Under the pieces are notes generated by a model. It was not told the DNA's origin. It saw only the letters and a list, made by a program, of their open reading frames with translations, and did no database searches. The position numbers were made by a program, and so were the translations under genes. Below, in pieces: positions 29,913 to 38,483 of a stretch of DNA of 64,000 bases. Origin of the DNA: Luteimonas padinae (GTDB lineage: Bacteria; Pseudomonadota; Gammaproteobacteria; Xanthomonadales; Xanthomonadaceae); contig NZ_BMZT01000005.1 in assembly GCF_014652935.1 (NCBI RefSeq), forward strand, positions 203,754 through 267,753. Direction: 5' to 3'. How positions within the stretch are numbered: position 1 is the first letter of the stretch; each line of letters begins with the position of its first letter.

Positions 29913-30908
29913 GTGTTCAAGCGGTTCTCGATGATGGCGTTGCTGGCAATGTCCGGGGTCGCGACGGCGGATGACCTGCAATGCCTGGACGTCGAAACGC
30001 CGCCTGCACCGGTGTGCGTGTCGACTCCCTACGGGCTGGCATATGCCGACACCGAAGAAGAAGCCAGACGGGCGGCGGCAGCGCTCGGCGACGCGGCGCA
30101 GAAGTACGCACTCCACTTCGCCCGCTCACCGTCGGGCACCCTGGTCCTGAGTACCGATCTGGACCCGCTGGTCGCCCGGGACCAGGCCCGGGCCCACGGC
30201 CTCGATTACGCACAGGTGTGGCTGCCCATTCGTGCAAAGCGCGCCATGACCGAGCGCGCGATGCGCCAGGCCAAGGTCGGCCGCACAGCCATCAGCCGAG
30301 CACTGGCTGGCGTGGCGGAACAGGAAGCGGTCACGCTGCGTCACGAGCTCGGCCACGCGATGTATGCCGCGATGTACTGGCCGGACGCGGCGGAGTCGTC
30401 GCTGCAGGCGCGATACGGCACGCCGGCTCCGGACTGGCTCGACGAAGCAGTCGCGATCCTGATGGAGCCGCCTGAAGCCCAGGCCAGGCACCTGGAGTCG
30501 TTCATCGCGGCGGCAAAGCAACGGCCACGGACCATCCCCGGCCTGGACGACTTTCTCCGGGCGGAGCATCCGGTCCGCTCAGCTGCGCTCGCAACCGCCC
30601 TTTCCCGCGGCCCCAAGTCCGGATCGGGCGTGCAGATGATGGTCGCGGACCCCGGTGCATTTCCCGCCCTCGACAGCTTCTACGGACAATCGTTGCTGGT
30701 GGCCCTGTTCCTGGCCGAGACCAGCGGCGACCCGCGCATCCTTGTTCCGATCAGCGCTGCGATCGCCGGCGGCGACACGTTCGACCAGTGGCTTGCATCA
30801 AACGGTGAGGCGCACCGCCTTCCAGGCGACCTGCCCGCGCTGCAGGCCCTGTGGGACGGCTGGCTGAAAAGCCAGGTGCTGCGTCGGGGCCGCGGCGGCA
30901 AACCCTGA
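29913..30908 (+). CDS. Secreted HExxH putative metallopeptidase, unrecognised family
   Basis: 331 residues from GTG 29913, chosen for the strong GGGAGGTG just upstream and the signal peptide that follows (MMALLAMSGVATADD). The only catalytic signature is H144-E-L-G-H148 in a helix (TLRHELGHAMYAAMYW), with a likely third ligand Glu178 in DWLDEAVAIL, 30 residues on; this is a gluzincin arrangement. Residues 35-110 and the C-terminal third (SFYGQSLLVALFLAE) show no domain I can name. It lies 68 bp after tdh and 48 bp before kbl on the same strand, so it is probably co-transcribed, but no link with threonine metabolism is evident. Confidence 0.75.
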   Translation: MFKRFSMMALLAMSGVATADDLQCLDVETPPAPVCVSTPYGLAYADTEEEARRAAAALGDAAQKYALHFARSPSGTLVLSTDLDPLVARDQARAHGLDYAQVWLPIRAKRAMTERAMRQAKVGRTAISRALAGVAEQEAVTLRHELGHAMYAAMYWPDAAESSLQARYGTPAPDWLDEAVAILMEPPEAQARHLESFIAAAKQRPRTIPGLDDFLRAEHPVRSAALATALSRGPKSGSGVQMMVADPGAFPALDSFYGQSLLVALFLAETSGDPRILVPISAAIAGGDTFDQWLASNGEAHRLPGDLPALQALWDGWLKSQVLRRGRGGKP

Positions 30909-30956
30909 AGACGACACGTAGAATCCGGGATCCGTTCCTGCCGAGGCCTTCCGACC

Positions 30957-32150
30957 ATGTCCACCACCCAGCGCTACGCCGATACCCTCGACGAGATTCG
31001 CAAGGCCGGACTGTTCAAGGCCGAGCGCATCATCACCAGTCCCCAGTCGGCGGAAGTCACGCTGGCGGACGGCCGCACGGTGCTCAACTTCTGCGCCAAC
31101 AACTACCTTGGCCTGGCCGATCATCCGGACATCATCGCCGCCGCGCGCGAGGCGCTGGACACGCACGGCTTCGGCATGGCCTCGGTGCGCTTCATCTGCG
31201 GCACCCAGGACCTGCACAAGGAGCTGGAACGCACGATCGCGGACTTCTTCGGCAAGGAGGACACCATCCTCTACGCCGCCTGCTTCGACGCCAACGGCGG
31301 CCTGTTCGAGCCGCTGCTGGGCGAAGAGGACGCGATCATCAGCGACGCCCTCAACCACGCCTCGATCATCGACGGCGTGCGCCTGTGCAAGGCGAAGCGC
31401 TACCGCTACGCCAACTGCGACATGGCGGACCTGGAGAAACAGCTGCAGCAGGCGAAGGCCGACGGCGCGCGCACGATCATGATCACCACCGACGGCGTGT
31501 TCTCGATGGACGGCTTCATCGCGCCGCTCGACGAGATCACCGCGCTGGCTTCGAGGTATGGCGCCCTGGTGCACATCGACGAGTGCCACGCCACCGGCTT
31601 CATCGGCGCCACCGGCCGCGGCTCGGCCGAGGTGAAGGGCGTGCTGGACAGGATCGACATCATCACCGGCACGCTCGGCAAAGCGATGGGCGGCGCGCTG
31701 GGCGGTTTCACCACCGCCAGGGCGGAGGTGATCGAGCTGCTGCGCCAGCGCTCCCGGCCCTACCTGTTCTCGAACTCGCTGCCGCCGCACGTGGTGGCCG
31801 CGGGCACCAGGGCCTTCCAGATGCTGGATGCCGCCGGTGACCTGCGCGAGCGGCTGGCGGAAAACACCGCCTACTTCCGCGAGCGCATGACCGCCGCCGG
31901 CTTCGACATCAAGCCCGGCGTGCACCCCATCAGCCCGGTGATGCTGTACGACGCGCCGCTGGCGCAGCGCTTCGCCGAGCGCCTGCTCGAGGAAGGCATC
32001 TACGCGATCGGCTTCTTCTTCCCGGTGGTGCCCAAGGGCCAGGCGCGCATCCGCACGCAGCTGTCGGCGGCGCATACGCGCGAGCACCTGGACCGGGCGA
32101 TCGATGCGTTCACGCGCATCGGCCGCGAGCTGGGCGTGCTGAAGGCCTGA
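30957..32150 (+). CDS. kbl: Glycine C-acetyltransferase (2-amino-3-ketobutyrate CoA ligase)
   Basis: 397 residues. PLP enzyme that cleaves 2-amino-3-ketobutyrate with CoA to glycine and acetyl-CoA, completing threonine degradation begun by Tdh. Alpha-oxoamine-synthase features are [29 protein letters not shown] and the PLP lysine in [15 protein letters not shown]. Normal length. Confidence 0.96.
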   Translation: MSTTQRYADTLDEIRKAGLFKAERIITSPQSAEVTLADGRTVLNFCANNYLGLADHPDIIAAAREALDTHGFGMASVRFICGTQDLHKELERTIADFFGKEDTILYAACFDANGGLFEPLLGEEDAIISDALNHASIIDGVRLCKAKRYRYANCDMADLEKQLQQAKADGARTIMITTDGVFSMDGFIAPLDEITALASRYGALVHIDECHATGFIGATGRGSAEVKGVLDRIDIITGTLGKAMGGALGGFTTARAEVIELLRQRSRPYLFSNSLPPHVVAAGTRAFQMLDAAGDLRERLAENTAYFRERMTAAGFDIKPGVHPISPVMLYDAPLAQRFAERLLEEGIYAIGFFFPVVPKGQARIRTQLSAAHTREHLDRAIDAFTRIGRELGVLKA

Positions 32151-32186
32151 CCGGCCAGGCTGCGCCGGCCCCGAACGGGCCGGCCC

Positions 32187-33032
32187 TCAGGCCGCGGCGG
32201 GCGTCGACGGCGGCAGCAGTGCCGCGAGTTCCGCCGCATCCAGCGGGCGCCATGCGCCCTTGGCCAGCTCGCCCAGCGCCACCGGGCCGATCGCCACCCG
32301 CACCAGCCGCAGCACGTCGAAGCCGAAGGCGGCCATCAGGCGGCGGATGTGGCCTTCGTGCAGCACCACTTCGAGCCAGGCATTGCGCCCGCCTTCGCGG
32401 AGGATGCGCACCGATCCCAGCGACAGGTGCTCGCGATCGCAGCGGACGCCACGCACCATCGCCTCGAGCTGCGCCGGTGCCGGGCAGCCGTCGATCTGTA
32501 CATGGTAGGTCTTTTCCGGGCCGGTCCCCGGGTCGGTGATGGTGGCCGCCCAGGCGGGGTCGTTGGTGAACAGCAGCAGGCCTTCGCTGGCCTGGTCCAG
32601 GCGCCCCACCGGCGCGATCCAACCGAGTCCGGCGCCGTCGAAGCAGCGGTACACGGTGTCGCGGCCACGCTCGTCGCTGGCCGTGGTGACCAGTCCGCGC
32701 GGCTTGTTGAGCACGAGGTAGAGCGGCGCGGGAGCGGTCGCGTCGACGCCGTCGACCTCGATGCGGGCGGCAGCGGCGTCAACCGGATGCTCGGGGTCGC
32801 GCATCACGCGGCCATCGACCGTTACCCGGCCCGCGCGGATCCTGCGTTCGGCTTCGGTACGCGAACAGATGCCGCGCTTGGACAGCGCGCGCGCCAGCCC
32901 GTGCCGGGCACCCGGGCGCGCGCCCGGCTCAGCGGGGCTCGCCGTCGTCGGCGGCGGGAACCGGCGTCCCTTCGGCGGGCGCCGGCTGGCCTTCGGTGCC
33001 CGCGGGCGCGGCCGGCGCGGCGGCCGGTGCAC
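32187..33032 (-). CDS. rRNA pseudouridine synthase, RsuA/RluB/RluE/RluF family
   Basis: 281 residues if the GTG at 33032 is used. An S4 RNA-binding domain (LSKRGICSRTEAERRIRAG) is followed by the catalytic core with Asp in VGRLDQASEGLLLFTND and the KTYHVQIDG and HEGHIRRLMAAFG motifs. The first 48 residues are Arg/Pro/Ala-rich and share DNA, in another frame, with the 3' end of the upstream gene. The real start may be a rare codon closer to the S4 domain. The modified uridine cannot be read from sequence. Confidence 0.88.
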   Translation of the reverse strand: MHRPPRRPRPRAPKASRRPPKGRRFPPPTTASPAEPGARPGARHGLARALSKRGICSRTEAERRIRAGRVTVDGRVMRDPEHPVDAAAARIEVDGVDATAPAPLYLVLNKPRGLVTTASDERGRDTVYRCFDGAGLGWIAPVGRLDQASEGLLLFTNDPAWAATITDPGTGPEKTYHVQIDGCPAPAQLEAMVRGVRCDREHLSLGSVRILREGGRNAWLEVVLHEGHIRRLMAAFGFDVLRLVRVAIGPVALGELAKGAWRPLDAAELAALLPPSTPAAA

Positions 33033-33465
33033 TGCCGCGGGCGACGCGCACGCCGCGCGCCTTCATCCACGCGTCGAACTCGTCGGCGGTCATGCGACGA
33101 CCGTTCTGGTTCATGTCGAATCGCCAGGGCGTGTTGTCGAATTCGGTCTGCGGCTTGTAGGCGCCGGGATCGTTGGGATTGGCGACGCTCGCGGGAGTCG
33201 CGATGGCGACGTTGCGGCAGCTTTCGATGCGTCGGCGCAGCAGCACCTCGTCGACGGTCTGCGACTCGTCATAGGCATGGCCGAGGACGCCGCTGTTGGC
33301 ACCCAGCATGTAGGACGGCGCCACCAGCTCGGTCGCCAGCGGGGCGAGCACGCTGACCCGCTGCGCCGCGCCCGCGGTCGGCAGGTTGCCGCAATCGACC
33401 GCGGCCATCGCGAAACCGGGGGCCGCCAGGCCGGTCGCCACCACCACCCACGCCGCACGCTTCAT
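32929..33465 (-). CDS. Secreted protein of unknown function
   Basis: 178 residues from ATG 33465; an ATG 24 bp upstream is also possible. Signal peptide (MKRAAWVVVATGLAAPGFAMA), a mature part with two Cys (VDCGNLP and IESCRNV) that could form a disulfide, a motif FDMNQNGRRMTADEFDAWM that resembles a single EF-hand-like loop, and a low-complexity Ala/Pro tail. I do not recognise a family. Its end overlaps the pseudouridine synthase start as annotated, which suggests co-transcription. Confidence 0.65.
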   Translation of the reverse strand: MKRAAWVVVATGLAAPGFAMAAVDCGNLPTAGAAQRVSVLAPLATELVAPSYMLGANSGVLGHAYDESQTVDEVLLRRRIESCRNVAIATPASVANPNDPGAYKPQTEFDNTPWRFDMNQNGRRMTADEFDAWMKARGVRVARGSAPAAAPAAPAGTEGQPAPAEGTPVPAADDGEPR

Positions 33466-33518
33466 GTCGTCGATCCACTTCTTCTGCACAGGGCGGCGAG
33501 TGTAGCAGGCTGCAAACG

Positions 33519-33549
33519 CACGAAGCCCGGCGCGAGGCCGGGCTTCGTG
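33519..33549 (-). terminator. Terminator-like hairpin after OmpA copy 1
   Basis: Thirteen-bp stem CACGAAGCCCGGC/GCCGGGCTTCGTG with a short loop, 23 bp beyond the stop codon. The minus-strand side continues CGTTTGC, a weak U-run. Confidence 0.65.
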
Positions 33550-34135
33550 GGTACTACAGGTGCCGACGTCCTCAGTTCTGGACGTTCAGCTCCGTGCGGC
33601 GGTTGCGCGCGCGGCCGTCCGGGTTGTCCGAACCGTCGTCGTTGGTGTTCGGCGCGATCGGGCGGCTCTCGCCGTAGCCGTTCGGGCCCACCAGGCGCGA
33701 AGCGTCGATGCCGTTACCGGTCAGGTAGTCGTACACCGCCTTCGCGCGGCGCTCCGACAGCGACTGGTTGTAGGCGTCGGTGCCCTTCGAGTCGGTGTGG
33801 CCGGCCACCTCGACCTTCAGCTCCGGATAACGCTTCAGGATCTCGATCGCCTCGTTCAGGATCGACACCGCGTCAGGACGCAGCGTCGACTTGTCGAAGT
33901 CGAAGTTCACGCCCTTCAGGTCGATCGACACCGGCACCGGGCAGCCGTCCGGACCGATCGTCTGGCCAGCCTGCGAACCCGGGCACTTGTCGTCGCAGTC
34001 GTTCACGCCGTCGCCGTCGCTGTCCATGTCCGCGCAGCTCGGGGCCACCGGCGCCGGGGCCACCGGGGCGGTCGGCTCCGGACCCAGCGGGATCACCACG
34101 CCGACAGACGCCAGAACGTCGCCGAACCAGTCTTC
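33547..34135. repeat. Copy 1 of a near-identical 590-bp block (3' half of OmpA gene)
   Basis: Aligned base by base with 34823-35411 (constant offset 1276) I count 15 differences and no gaps. It includes the non-coding sequence between stop codon and hairpin. Confidence 0.9.
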
Positions 34136-34663
34136 GCTGGAGGCGTTGACGCTGGTGTCGTCGAAGTCGGCGCGGTAGGCCAGCTCGGTGCGCAGCTTCG
34201 CGCGGCTGCCAATGTCGCCCTGGGCGCCGACGCCGATCTTGGCTGCGAAGTTGCCTTCTTCACGCTGGCCCGGCGAGTTCGGGCTCGGGGACGCGTCGTA
34301 CTCTTCTTCCGAGCGCTGGTAGCCCACGCCCATCAGCAGGTAGGGGTTCCAGTTGCGGCCTTCGGCGAGGAAGTGGCGACGCAGGTCGAACGAAACGCCG
34401 TACTGGCTCCAGTTCAGGTCCTGGTTCGCGTCATTGTTCGGGTTCTGGTAGTTCAGCTCGGCGTCGACCGACCACACCGGGGAGATGAACTTGCCGATGC
34501 CCAGGCCCAGGAACGGAGCATCGCGGCTGCCGCGATCATTGTCCTGGAGGTTGAAGCCGGCGCTGCCGGTCAGGTACCAGCGGTCGTCGAATTCCTGGGC
34601 GGCGGCGGCCTGCGAGAACGCAATGCCTGCCAGCAGGGCAGTGCTCAGCACGCGGATCTTCAT
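33572..34663 (-). CDS. OmpA family outer-membrane protein, copy 1
   Basis: 363 residues, signal peptide 1-22 (ending AAAAQ). The N-terminal half is an eight-stranded OmpA-type beta barrel (DDRWYLTGSAGFNLQDND, NWNPYLLMGVGYQ). A Pro/Ala linker follows, then a thrombospondin-3-like calcium motif (DMDSDGDGVNDCDDKCPGS) and a C-terminal OmpA peptidoglycan-binding domain (NFDFDKSTLRPDA, VAGHTDSKGTDAYN, LSERRAKAVYDYL, NRRTEL). It tethers the outer membrane to the wall. The start has AGGAGTAATCA upstream, and a TATGAT box lies at 34756-34761 on the minus strand. Confidence 0.95.
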   Translation of the reverse strand: MKIRVLSTALLAGIAFSQAAAAQEFDDRWYLTGSAGFNLQDNDRGSRDAPFLGLGIGKFISPVWSVDAELNYQNPNNDANQDLNWSQYGVSFDLRRHFLAEGRNWNPYLLMGVGYQRSEEEYDASPSPNSPGQREEGNFAAKIGVGAQGDIGSRAKLRTELAYRADFDDTSVNASSEDWFGDVLASVGVVIPLGPEPTAPVAPAPVAPSCADMDSDGDGVNDCDDKCPGSQAGQTIGPDGCPVPVSIDLKGVNFDFDKSTLRPDAVSILNEAIEILKRYPELKVEVAGHTDSKGTDAYNQSLSERRAKAVYDYLTGNGIDASRLVGPNGYGESRPIAPNTNDDGSDNPDGRARNRRTELNVQN

Positions 34664-34795
34664 TGATTACTCCTAAGGTCAATCAGGAATGAAAAAGGGG
34701 GAGCGGCGGGAGCATCAAGGCAGGCCGAAGCCCGCCCCTGCCAGTCGCGCCGGCAATCATACACATTCAGGCAGATGTTAACCATCCATTAAAAG

Positions 34796-34825
34796 CACGA
34801 GGCCCGGCATTGGCCGGGCCTCGTG
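34796..34825 (-). terminator. Terminator-like hairpin after OmpA copy 2
   Basis: Stem CACGAGGCCCGGC/GCCGGGCCTCGTG, the diverged counterpart of the hairpin at 33519-33549, with TTTTAATGG following on the minus strand, which is a better U-run. Confidence 0.7.
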
Positions 34826-35411
34826 GGTACTACAGGTGCCGACGTCCTCAGTTCTGGACGTTCAGCTCCGTGCGGCGGTTGCGCGCGCGGCCGTCCGGGT
34901 TGTCCGAACCGTCGTCGTTGGTGTTCGGCGCGATCGGGCGGCTCTCGCCGTAACCGTTCGGGCCCACCAGGCGCGAAGCGTCGATGCCGTTGCCGGTCAG
35001 GTAGTCGTACACCGCCGTCGCGCGGCGCTCCGACAGGGCCTGGTTGTAGGCATCGGTACCCTTCGAGTCGGTGTGGCCAGCCACCTCGACCTTCAGCTCC
35101 GGATAGCGCTTCAGGATCTCGATCGCCTCGTTCAGGATCGACACCGCATCGGGACGCAGGGTCGACTTGTCGAAGTCGAAGTTCACGCCCTTCAGGTCGA
35201 TCGACACCGGCACCGGGCAGCCGTCCGGACCGATCGTCTGGCCAGCCTGCGAACCCGGGCACTTGTCGTCGCAGTCGTTCACGCCGTCGCCGTCGCTGTC
35301 CATGTCCGCGCAGCTCGGCGCCACCGGCGCCGGGGCCACCGGGGCGGTCGGCTCCGGACCCAGCGGGATCACCACGCCCACCGACGCCAGAACGTCGCCG
35401 AACCAGTCTTC
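34823..35411. repeat. Copy 2 of a near-identical 590-bp block (3' half of OmpA gene)
   Basis: Counterpart of 33547-34135. Identity falls sharply beyond 35411, inside the barrel-coding region. Confidence 0.9.
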
Positions 35412-35969
35412 GCCGTCATCGCGCGGCACGTCGTCGTTGATGAACGCCGCGCGGGTGTCGTCGAGTGCAACGGCGCGGTAAGCGAGCTCCGCGCGCAGGC
35501 GGGCACGCCCGGCGTTGCCCTGCACGCCGACGCCGAGCTTGCCGGCCACGGCGCCCTCTTCCTCCTGGAACGGGGAATCCGGGCTCGGCGAGTTGTCCAG
35601 TTCGATCTCCTCACGCTGGTAGCCCAGACCCATCAGCAGGTAGGGGTTCCAGCTGCGGCCCTCGGCGATGAAGTGACGGCGGGCGTCGAACGAGATGCCG
35701 TACTGGCTCCAGTTCAGGTCCTGGTTGCTGTCCCAGTTCGGATTCTGGTAATTGAGCTCCGCGTCGACCGACCAGTTCGGGGAAACGAACTTGCCGATGC
35801 CCAGGCCCAGGAAGGGCGCGTTGCGGGTGCCACGATCGTTGTCCTGCAGGTTGAAACCGGCGCTGCCGGTCAGGTACCAGCGGTCGTCGTATTCCTGCGC
35901 GGCGGCGCCATGGGCAGCGCCCAGACCGGCCAGCAGCATGGCTGCGCACAGCAGCTTCTTGTTCATCAT
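34848..35969 (-). CDS. OmpA family outer-membrane protein, copy 2
   Basis: 373 residues from ATG 35969, with GGAGCAACAAC upstream; the next codon is also ATG. Same domain order as copy 1: signal peptide, barrel, TSP3-like Asp-rich loop, OmpA peptidoglycan-binding domain. The barrel halves are related but diverged (for example SPSPDSPFQEEEGAVA against SPSPNSPGQREEGNFA), mostly in predicted loops, while the C-terminal halves are almost the same. An inverted repeat lies at 36067-36109 upstream. This copy is probably transcribed from its own promoter. Confidence 0.95.
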   Translation of the reverse strand: MMNKKLLCAAMLLAGLGAAHGAAAQEYDDRWYLTGSAGFNLQDNDRGTRNAPFLGLGIGKFVSPNWSVDAELNYQNPNWDSNQDLNWSQYGISFDARRHFIAEGRSWNPYLLMGLGYQREEIELDNSPSPDSPFQEEEGAVAGKLGVGVQGNAGRARLRAELAYRAVALDDTRAAFINDDVPRDDGEDWFGDVLASVGVVIPLGPEPTAPVAPAPVAPSCADMDSDGDGVNDCDDKCPGSQAGQTIGPDGCPVPVSIDLKGVNFDFDKSTLRPDAVSILNEAIEILKRYPELKVEVAGHTDSKGTDAYNQALSERRATAVYDYLTGNGIDASRLVGPNGYGESRPIAPNTNDDGSDNPDGRARNRRTELNVQN

Positions 35970-36066
35970 GTTGTTGCTCCTTGGGTGGGGACGGTGGCGA
36001 GCGATGCCGAGGCCGCCTGAAACTGTTGATGGACTCGGCCATGGGCACGACCGGATCGCGCCGCAG

Positions 36067-36109
36067 GTTAGGTTCAACCCCGTGAAGGCGGCGTTAACGT
36101 TGACCTAAC
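36067..36109. promoter_or_regulatory. Inverted repeat upstream of OmpA copy 2
   Basis: Arms GTTAGGTTCAAC and GTTGACCTAAC, one base apart from perfect symmetry, 20 nt between them, about 100 bp upstream of the start codon. It may be an operator or a hairpin in the transcript; the sequence alone does not decide. Confidence 0.4.
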
Positions 36110-36189
36110 AAACTCCGTGCCGAACGCCCGGCAGCACGGGCACAATCACACGGCGGACGCTGCGCGGATCGCGGGCTCGCGACACAATC

Positions 36190-36440
36190 GTGCAGGCTCT
36201 GGACCACCCCCTGTTCAGCCGGGGTTTCGAAACCGGGCAGTAACGTGCGCCAACTTTTTCTCCGCCGCGACTTCGGCGGAACCGGCACGACCCGCTGTTC
36301 TGCGGGCTTCGCGCCCGGGCAGCAAGCGCGCCAGAGAGTGCCGCCGCCCTCCCCAACACGCCAGGCCGTTCCGCGACGCGGTGGCACGGGTTCCATTGGA
36401 GCCCGGCCCTGCTGCGCGGGCGGCGCAACGGAGCAAGGAG
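36190..36440. repeat. Degenerate tandem repeat in the OmpA/SleB intergenic region
   Basis: The region 35970-36445 has no credible gene. Within it two related units of about 80 bp can be aligned: CTGTTCAGCCGGGGTTTCGA then ACCGGGCAGTAACGTGCGCC, and CTGTTCTGCGGGCTTCGCGC then CCGGGCAGCAAGCGCGCC. A third, weaker version (TTCCATTGGAGCCCGGCCCT then GCTGCGCGGGC) follows. Each unit can form short GC stems (TCCGCCGCGACTTCGGCGGA). Confidence 0.55.
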
Positions 36441-36445
36441 CCGTC

Positions 36446-36901
36446 ATGAAACTCGCCTGGATCCTGTGGCTGGCATCGATACTGCCCCCGCAGGCTGCAG
36501 ACTCCCTGTGCCTCAGCACCACGCTGTATCTCGAGGCCCGCGACCAGTCCGTCTTGGGCCAGCACGCCGTGGCCGAGGTCGCCCTGCGCCGCGCCGACAG
36601 CGGCCTGTGGGGCGATTCGGTCTGCGACGTGGTGACCGCGCGCAAGCAGTTCGCGCCGACGATCGTGTCGCCGCGCACGCGCCTGACCAATACCGAGGCC
36701 TGGTCGCAGTCGGTGACCATCGCCCTCGAGGCGCAGCGCAACTGGGCGCTGCCGGCCGGCGAGCGCAAGGAAGTCGTGCCCGGCGCCAGCCACTTCCTGG
36801 CGCATGCCATCGCCAGTCCCAGCTGGCGCAATGCCTACCAGGTCGCGACCATCGGCGACCACACCTTCCTCCGCGTCCAGAACCTGAAGCCGAAGTCCTG
36901 A
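36446..36901 (+). CDS. SleB-type cell wall hydrolase
   Basis: 151 residues from ATG 36446 (AAGGAG upstream), with a short signal peptide (residues 1-18, ending QAAD). The Hydrolase_2/SleB pattern is seen in LSTTLYLEARDQSVLGQHAV and VAEVALRRADSGLW, with the Glu of LEAR as candidate catalytic residue, and CDVVTARKQFAP after it. The family hydrolyses peptidoglycan (spore cortex lytic enzyme SleB and its Gram-negative relatives). It is short, a single domain without a wall-binding module. Confidence 0.8.
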   Translation: MKLAWILWLASILPPQAADSLCLSTTLYLEARDQSVLGQHAVAEVALRRADSGLWGDSVCDVVTARKQFAPTIVSPRTRLTNTEAWSQSVTIALEAQRNWALPAGERKEVVPGASHFLAHAIASPSWRNAYQVATIGDHTFLRVQNLKPKS

Positions 36902-36950
36902 GGCCGGGCGGCCGTCACGCGGCGGCTTTAGTGCGCCGAGGGCAGCTCGG

Positions 36951-37064
36951 ATGATGGCGGTTTCCCCACGCGTGGAGCCGCAGATGAAGCTCGCCGCCTT
37001 CACGGCGCGCATGGAAGCCGACCCCGGCGTGCAGGCCGCGCTCAGGGCCGAAGGCCTGGAGTAG
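36951..37064 (+). pseudogene. Possible remnant of a glutathione S-transferase C-terminus
   Basis: A 37-codon open stretch reads LAAFTARMEADPGVQAALRA then EGLE and stop. This resembles the last helix of many bacterial GSTs (xxxxxRMxARPxVQxALxxEGL). No GST N-terminal thioredoxin fold lies upstream; the preceding bases run straight into the SleB-type gene. It would be a decayed fragment. Confidence 0.4.
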
Positions 37065-37190
37065 CGGCGCTTGCGGGAACCTTGGGGGATCTCCCCTGGG
37101 AGCGTCATGATCGCGATCGCCGCCATGGCGGCTCCTACAAAGGCCGGAGTCGACACGCCATGGCGGTTCCCATAAAGGCCGGAAAGAAGA
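37065..37190. repeat. Intergenic region with two short REP-like half units
   Basis: No gene. Two copies of a degenerate palindrome followed by a shared tail: CGCCATGGCGGCTCCTACAA then AGGCCGGAG, and CGCCATGGCGGTTCCCATAA then AGGCCGGAA. The first is a REP-type unit by its GGCTCCTAC end. Confidence 0.6.
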
Positions 37191-37213
37191 ACGGCGCCCG
37201 TGGGGCGCCGTTC
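37191..37213 (-). terminator. Terminator after prpC
   Basis: Nine-bp stem AACGGCGCC/GGCGCCGTT with loop CGTGG, followed on the minus strand by CTTCTTTCC, 28 bp after the prpC stop. Confidence 0.7.
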
Positions 37214-37240
37214 CTGTTTGCGCACCGGGCGTGGCGAGCC

Positions 37241-38395
37241 TCAGCCGCGCTCGTCCATCGGCACCCAGTCGCGGTTCTCCGGCCCGGTGTAGTTGGCGCT
37301 TGGGCGGATGATCTTGCCGTCGATGCGCTGCTCGATCACGTGCGCGCTCCAGCCGCTGGTGCGCGCGATCACGAACAGCGGCGTGAACATCGCCGTCGGC
37401 ACGCCCATCATGTGATAGCTCACCGCGCTGAACCAGTCGAGGTTGGGGAACATCTTCTTGATGTCCCACATCACCGACTCCAGGCGCTCGGCGATCGCAT
37501 ACATGCGGGTGTCGCCCTGCTCTTCCGAGAGATCCTTCGCCACGTCCTTGATGATGCCGTTGCGCGGGTCGCCAACGGTGTACACCGGGTGGCCGAAGCC
37601 GATCACGACTTCCTTGCGGCCGACGCGCTCGCGGATGTCGGCCTCGGCCTCGTCGGCCGTGTCGTAGCGCTTCTGCACTTCGAAGGCGACCTCGTTGGCG
37701 CCGCCATGCTTCGGACCGCGCAGCGCGCCGATGGCGCCTGCGATGCACGAATACATGTCACTGCCGGTGCCGGCGATGACGCGCGAGGTGAAGGTGGAGG
37801 CGTTGAACTCGTGCTCGGCATACAGGTTGAGCGACGTGTGCATCGCGCGCACCCACGACTCCGGCGGCGGCTCGCCGTGCAGCAGGTGCAGGAAGTGCCC
37901 GCCAATGGAATCGTCGTCGGTCTCGACGTCGATGACGCGGCCGTTGTGGCTGTAGTGGTACCAGTACAGCAGCATCGAGCCCAGCGAGGCCATCAGCTTG
38001 TCGGCGATGTCGCGCGCGCCCGGATGGTTGTGGTCGTCCTTCTCCGGCGCGATGCAGCCCAGCACCGAAACGCCGGTGCGCATCACGTCCATCGGGTGCG
38101 CCGACGGCGGCAGCTCCTCGAGCGCGGCCTTGACCGCGGCCGGGATGCCGCGCAGCGACTTCAGCTTCGCCTTGTAGCGCGCGAGCTCCGGCTTCGACGG
38201 CAGCTTGCCGTGCACCAGCAGGTAGGCGACCTCCTCGAACTCGGCGGTGGTCGCGAACTGCGTGATGTCATAGCCGCGGTAGTGCAGGTCGTTGCCGCTG
38301 CGGCCGACGCTGCACAGCGCGGTATTGCCCGCCGCGGTCCCGGACAGGGCGACCGACTTCTTCGGCTTGGGCAGGGTGGAGGTGGTCTCGCTCAT
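37241..38395 (-). CDS. prpC: 2-methylcitrate synthase
   Basis: 384 residues. Condenses propionyl-CoA with oxaloacetate. Citrate-synthase-fold catalytic residues are His in [15 protein letters not shown], His in [14 protein letters not shown] and Asp in [15 protein letters not shown]. The short length and the motif [14 protein letters not shown] mark the PrpC type rather than GltA. It follows prpB and prpE on the same strand and is closed by a hairpin terminator. Confidence 0.95.
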   Translation of the reverse strand: MSETTSTLPKPKKSVALSGTAAGNTALCSVGRSGNDLHYRGYDITQFATTAEFEEVAYLLVHGKLPSKPELARYKAKLKSLRGIPAAVKAALEELPPSAHPMDVMRTGVSVLGCIAPEKDDHNHPGARDIADKLMASLGSMLLYWYHYSHNGRVIDVETDDDSIGGHFLHLLHGEPPPESWVRAMHTSLNLYAEHEFNASTFTSRVIAGTGSDMYSCIAGAIGALRGPKHGGANEVAFEVQKRYDTADEAEADIRERVGRKEVVIGFGHPVYTVGDPRNGIIKDVAKDLSEEQGDTRMYAIAERLESVMWDIKKMFPNLDWFSAVSYHMMGVPTAMFTPLFVIARTSGWSAHVIEQRIDGKIIRPSANYTGPENRDWVPMDERG

Positions 38396-38483
38396 CAGGT
38401 GCTCCCTTGAAACATGTCTTCAGGTGTTCGCGCGCAGGCGGTGCCTGTGTCGACGGACTGCGGCATGCCGCGGTGGCGGACGC

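Noticed and set aside
33519..33549. OmpA-flanking hairpins as insertion-sequence ends
   Set aside because: No transposase or target duplication; position after stop codons fits terminators.
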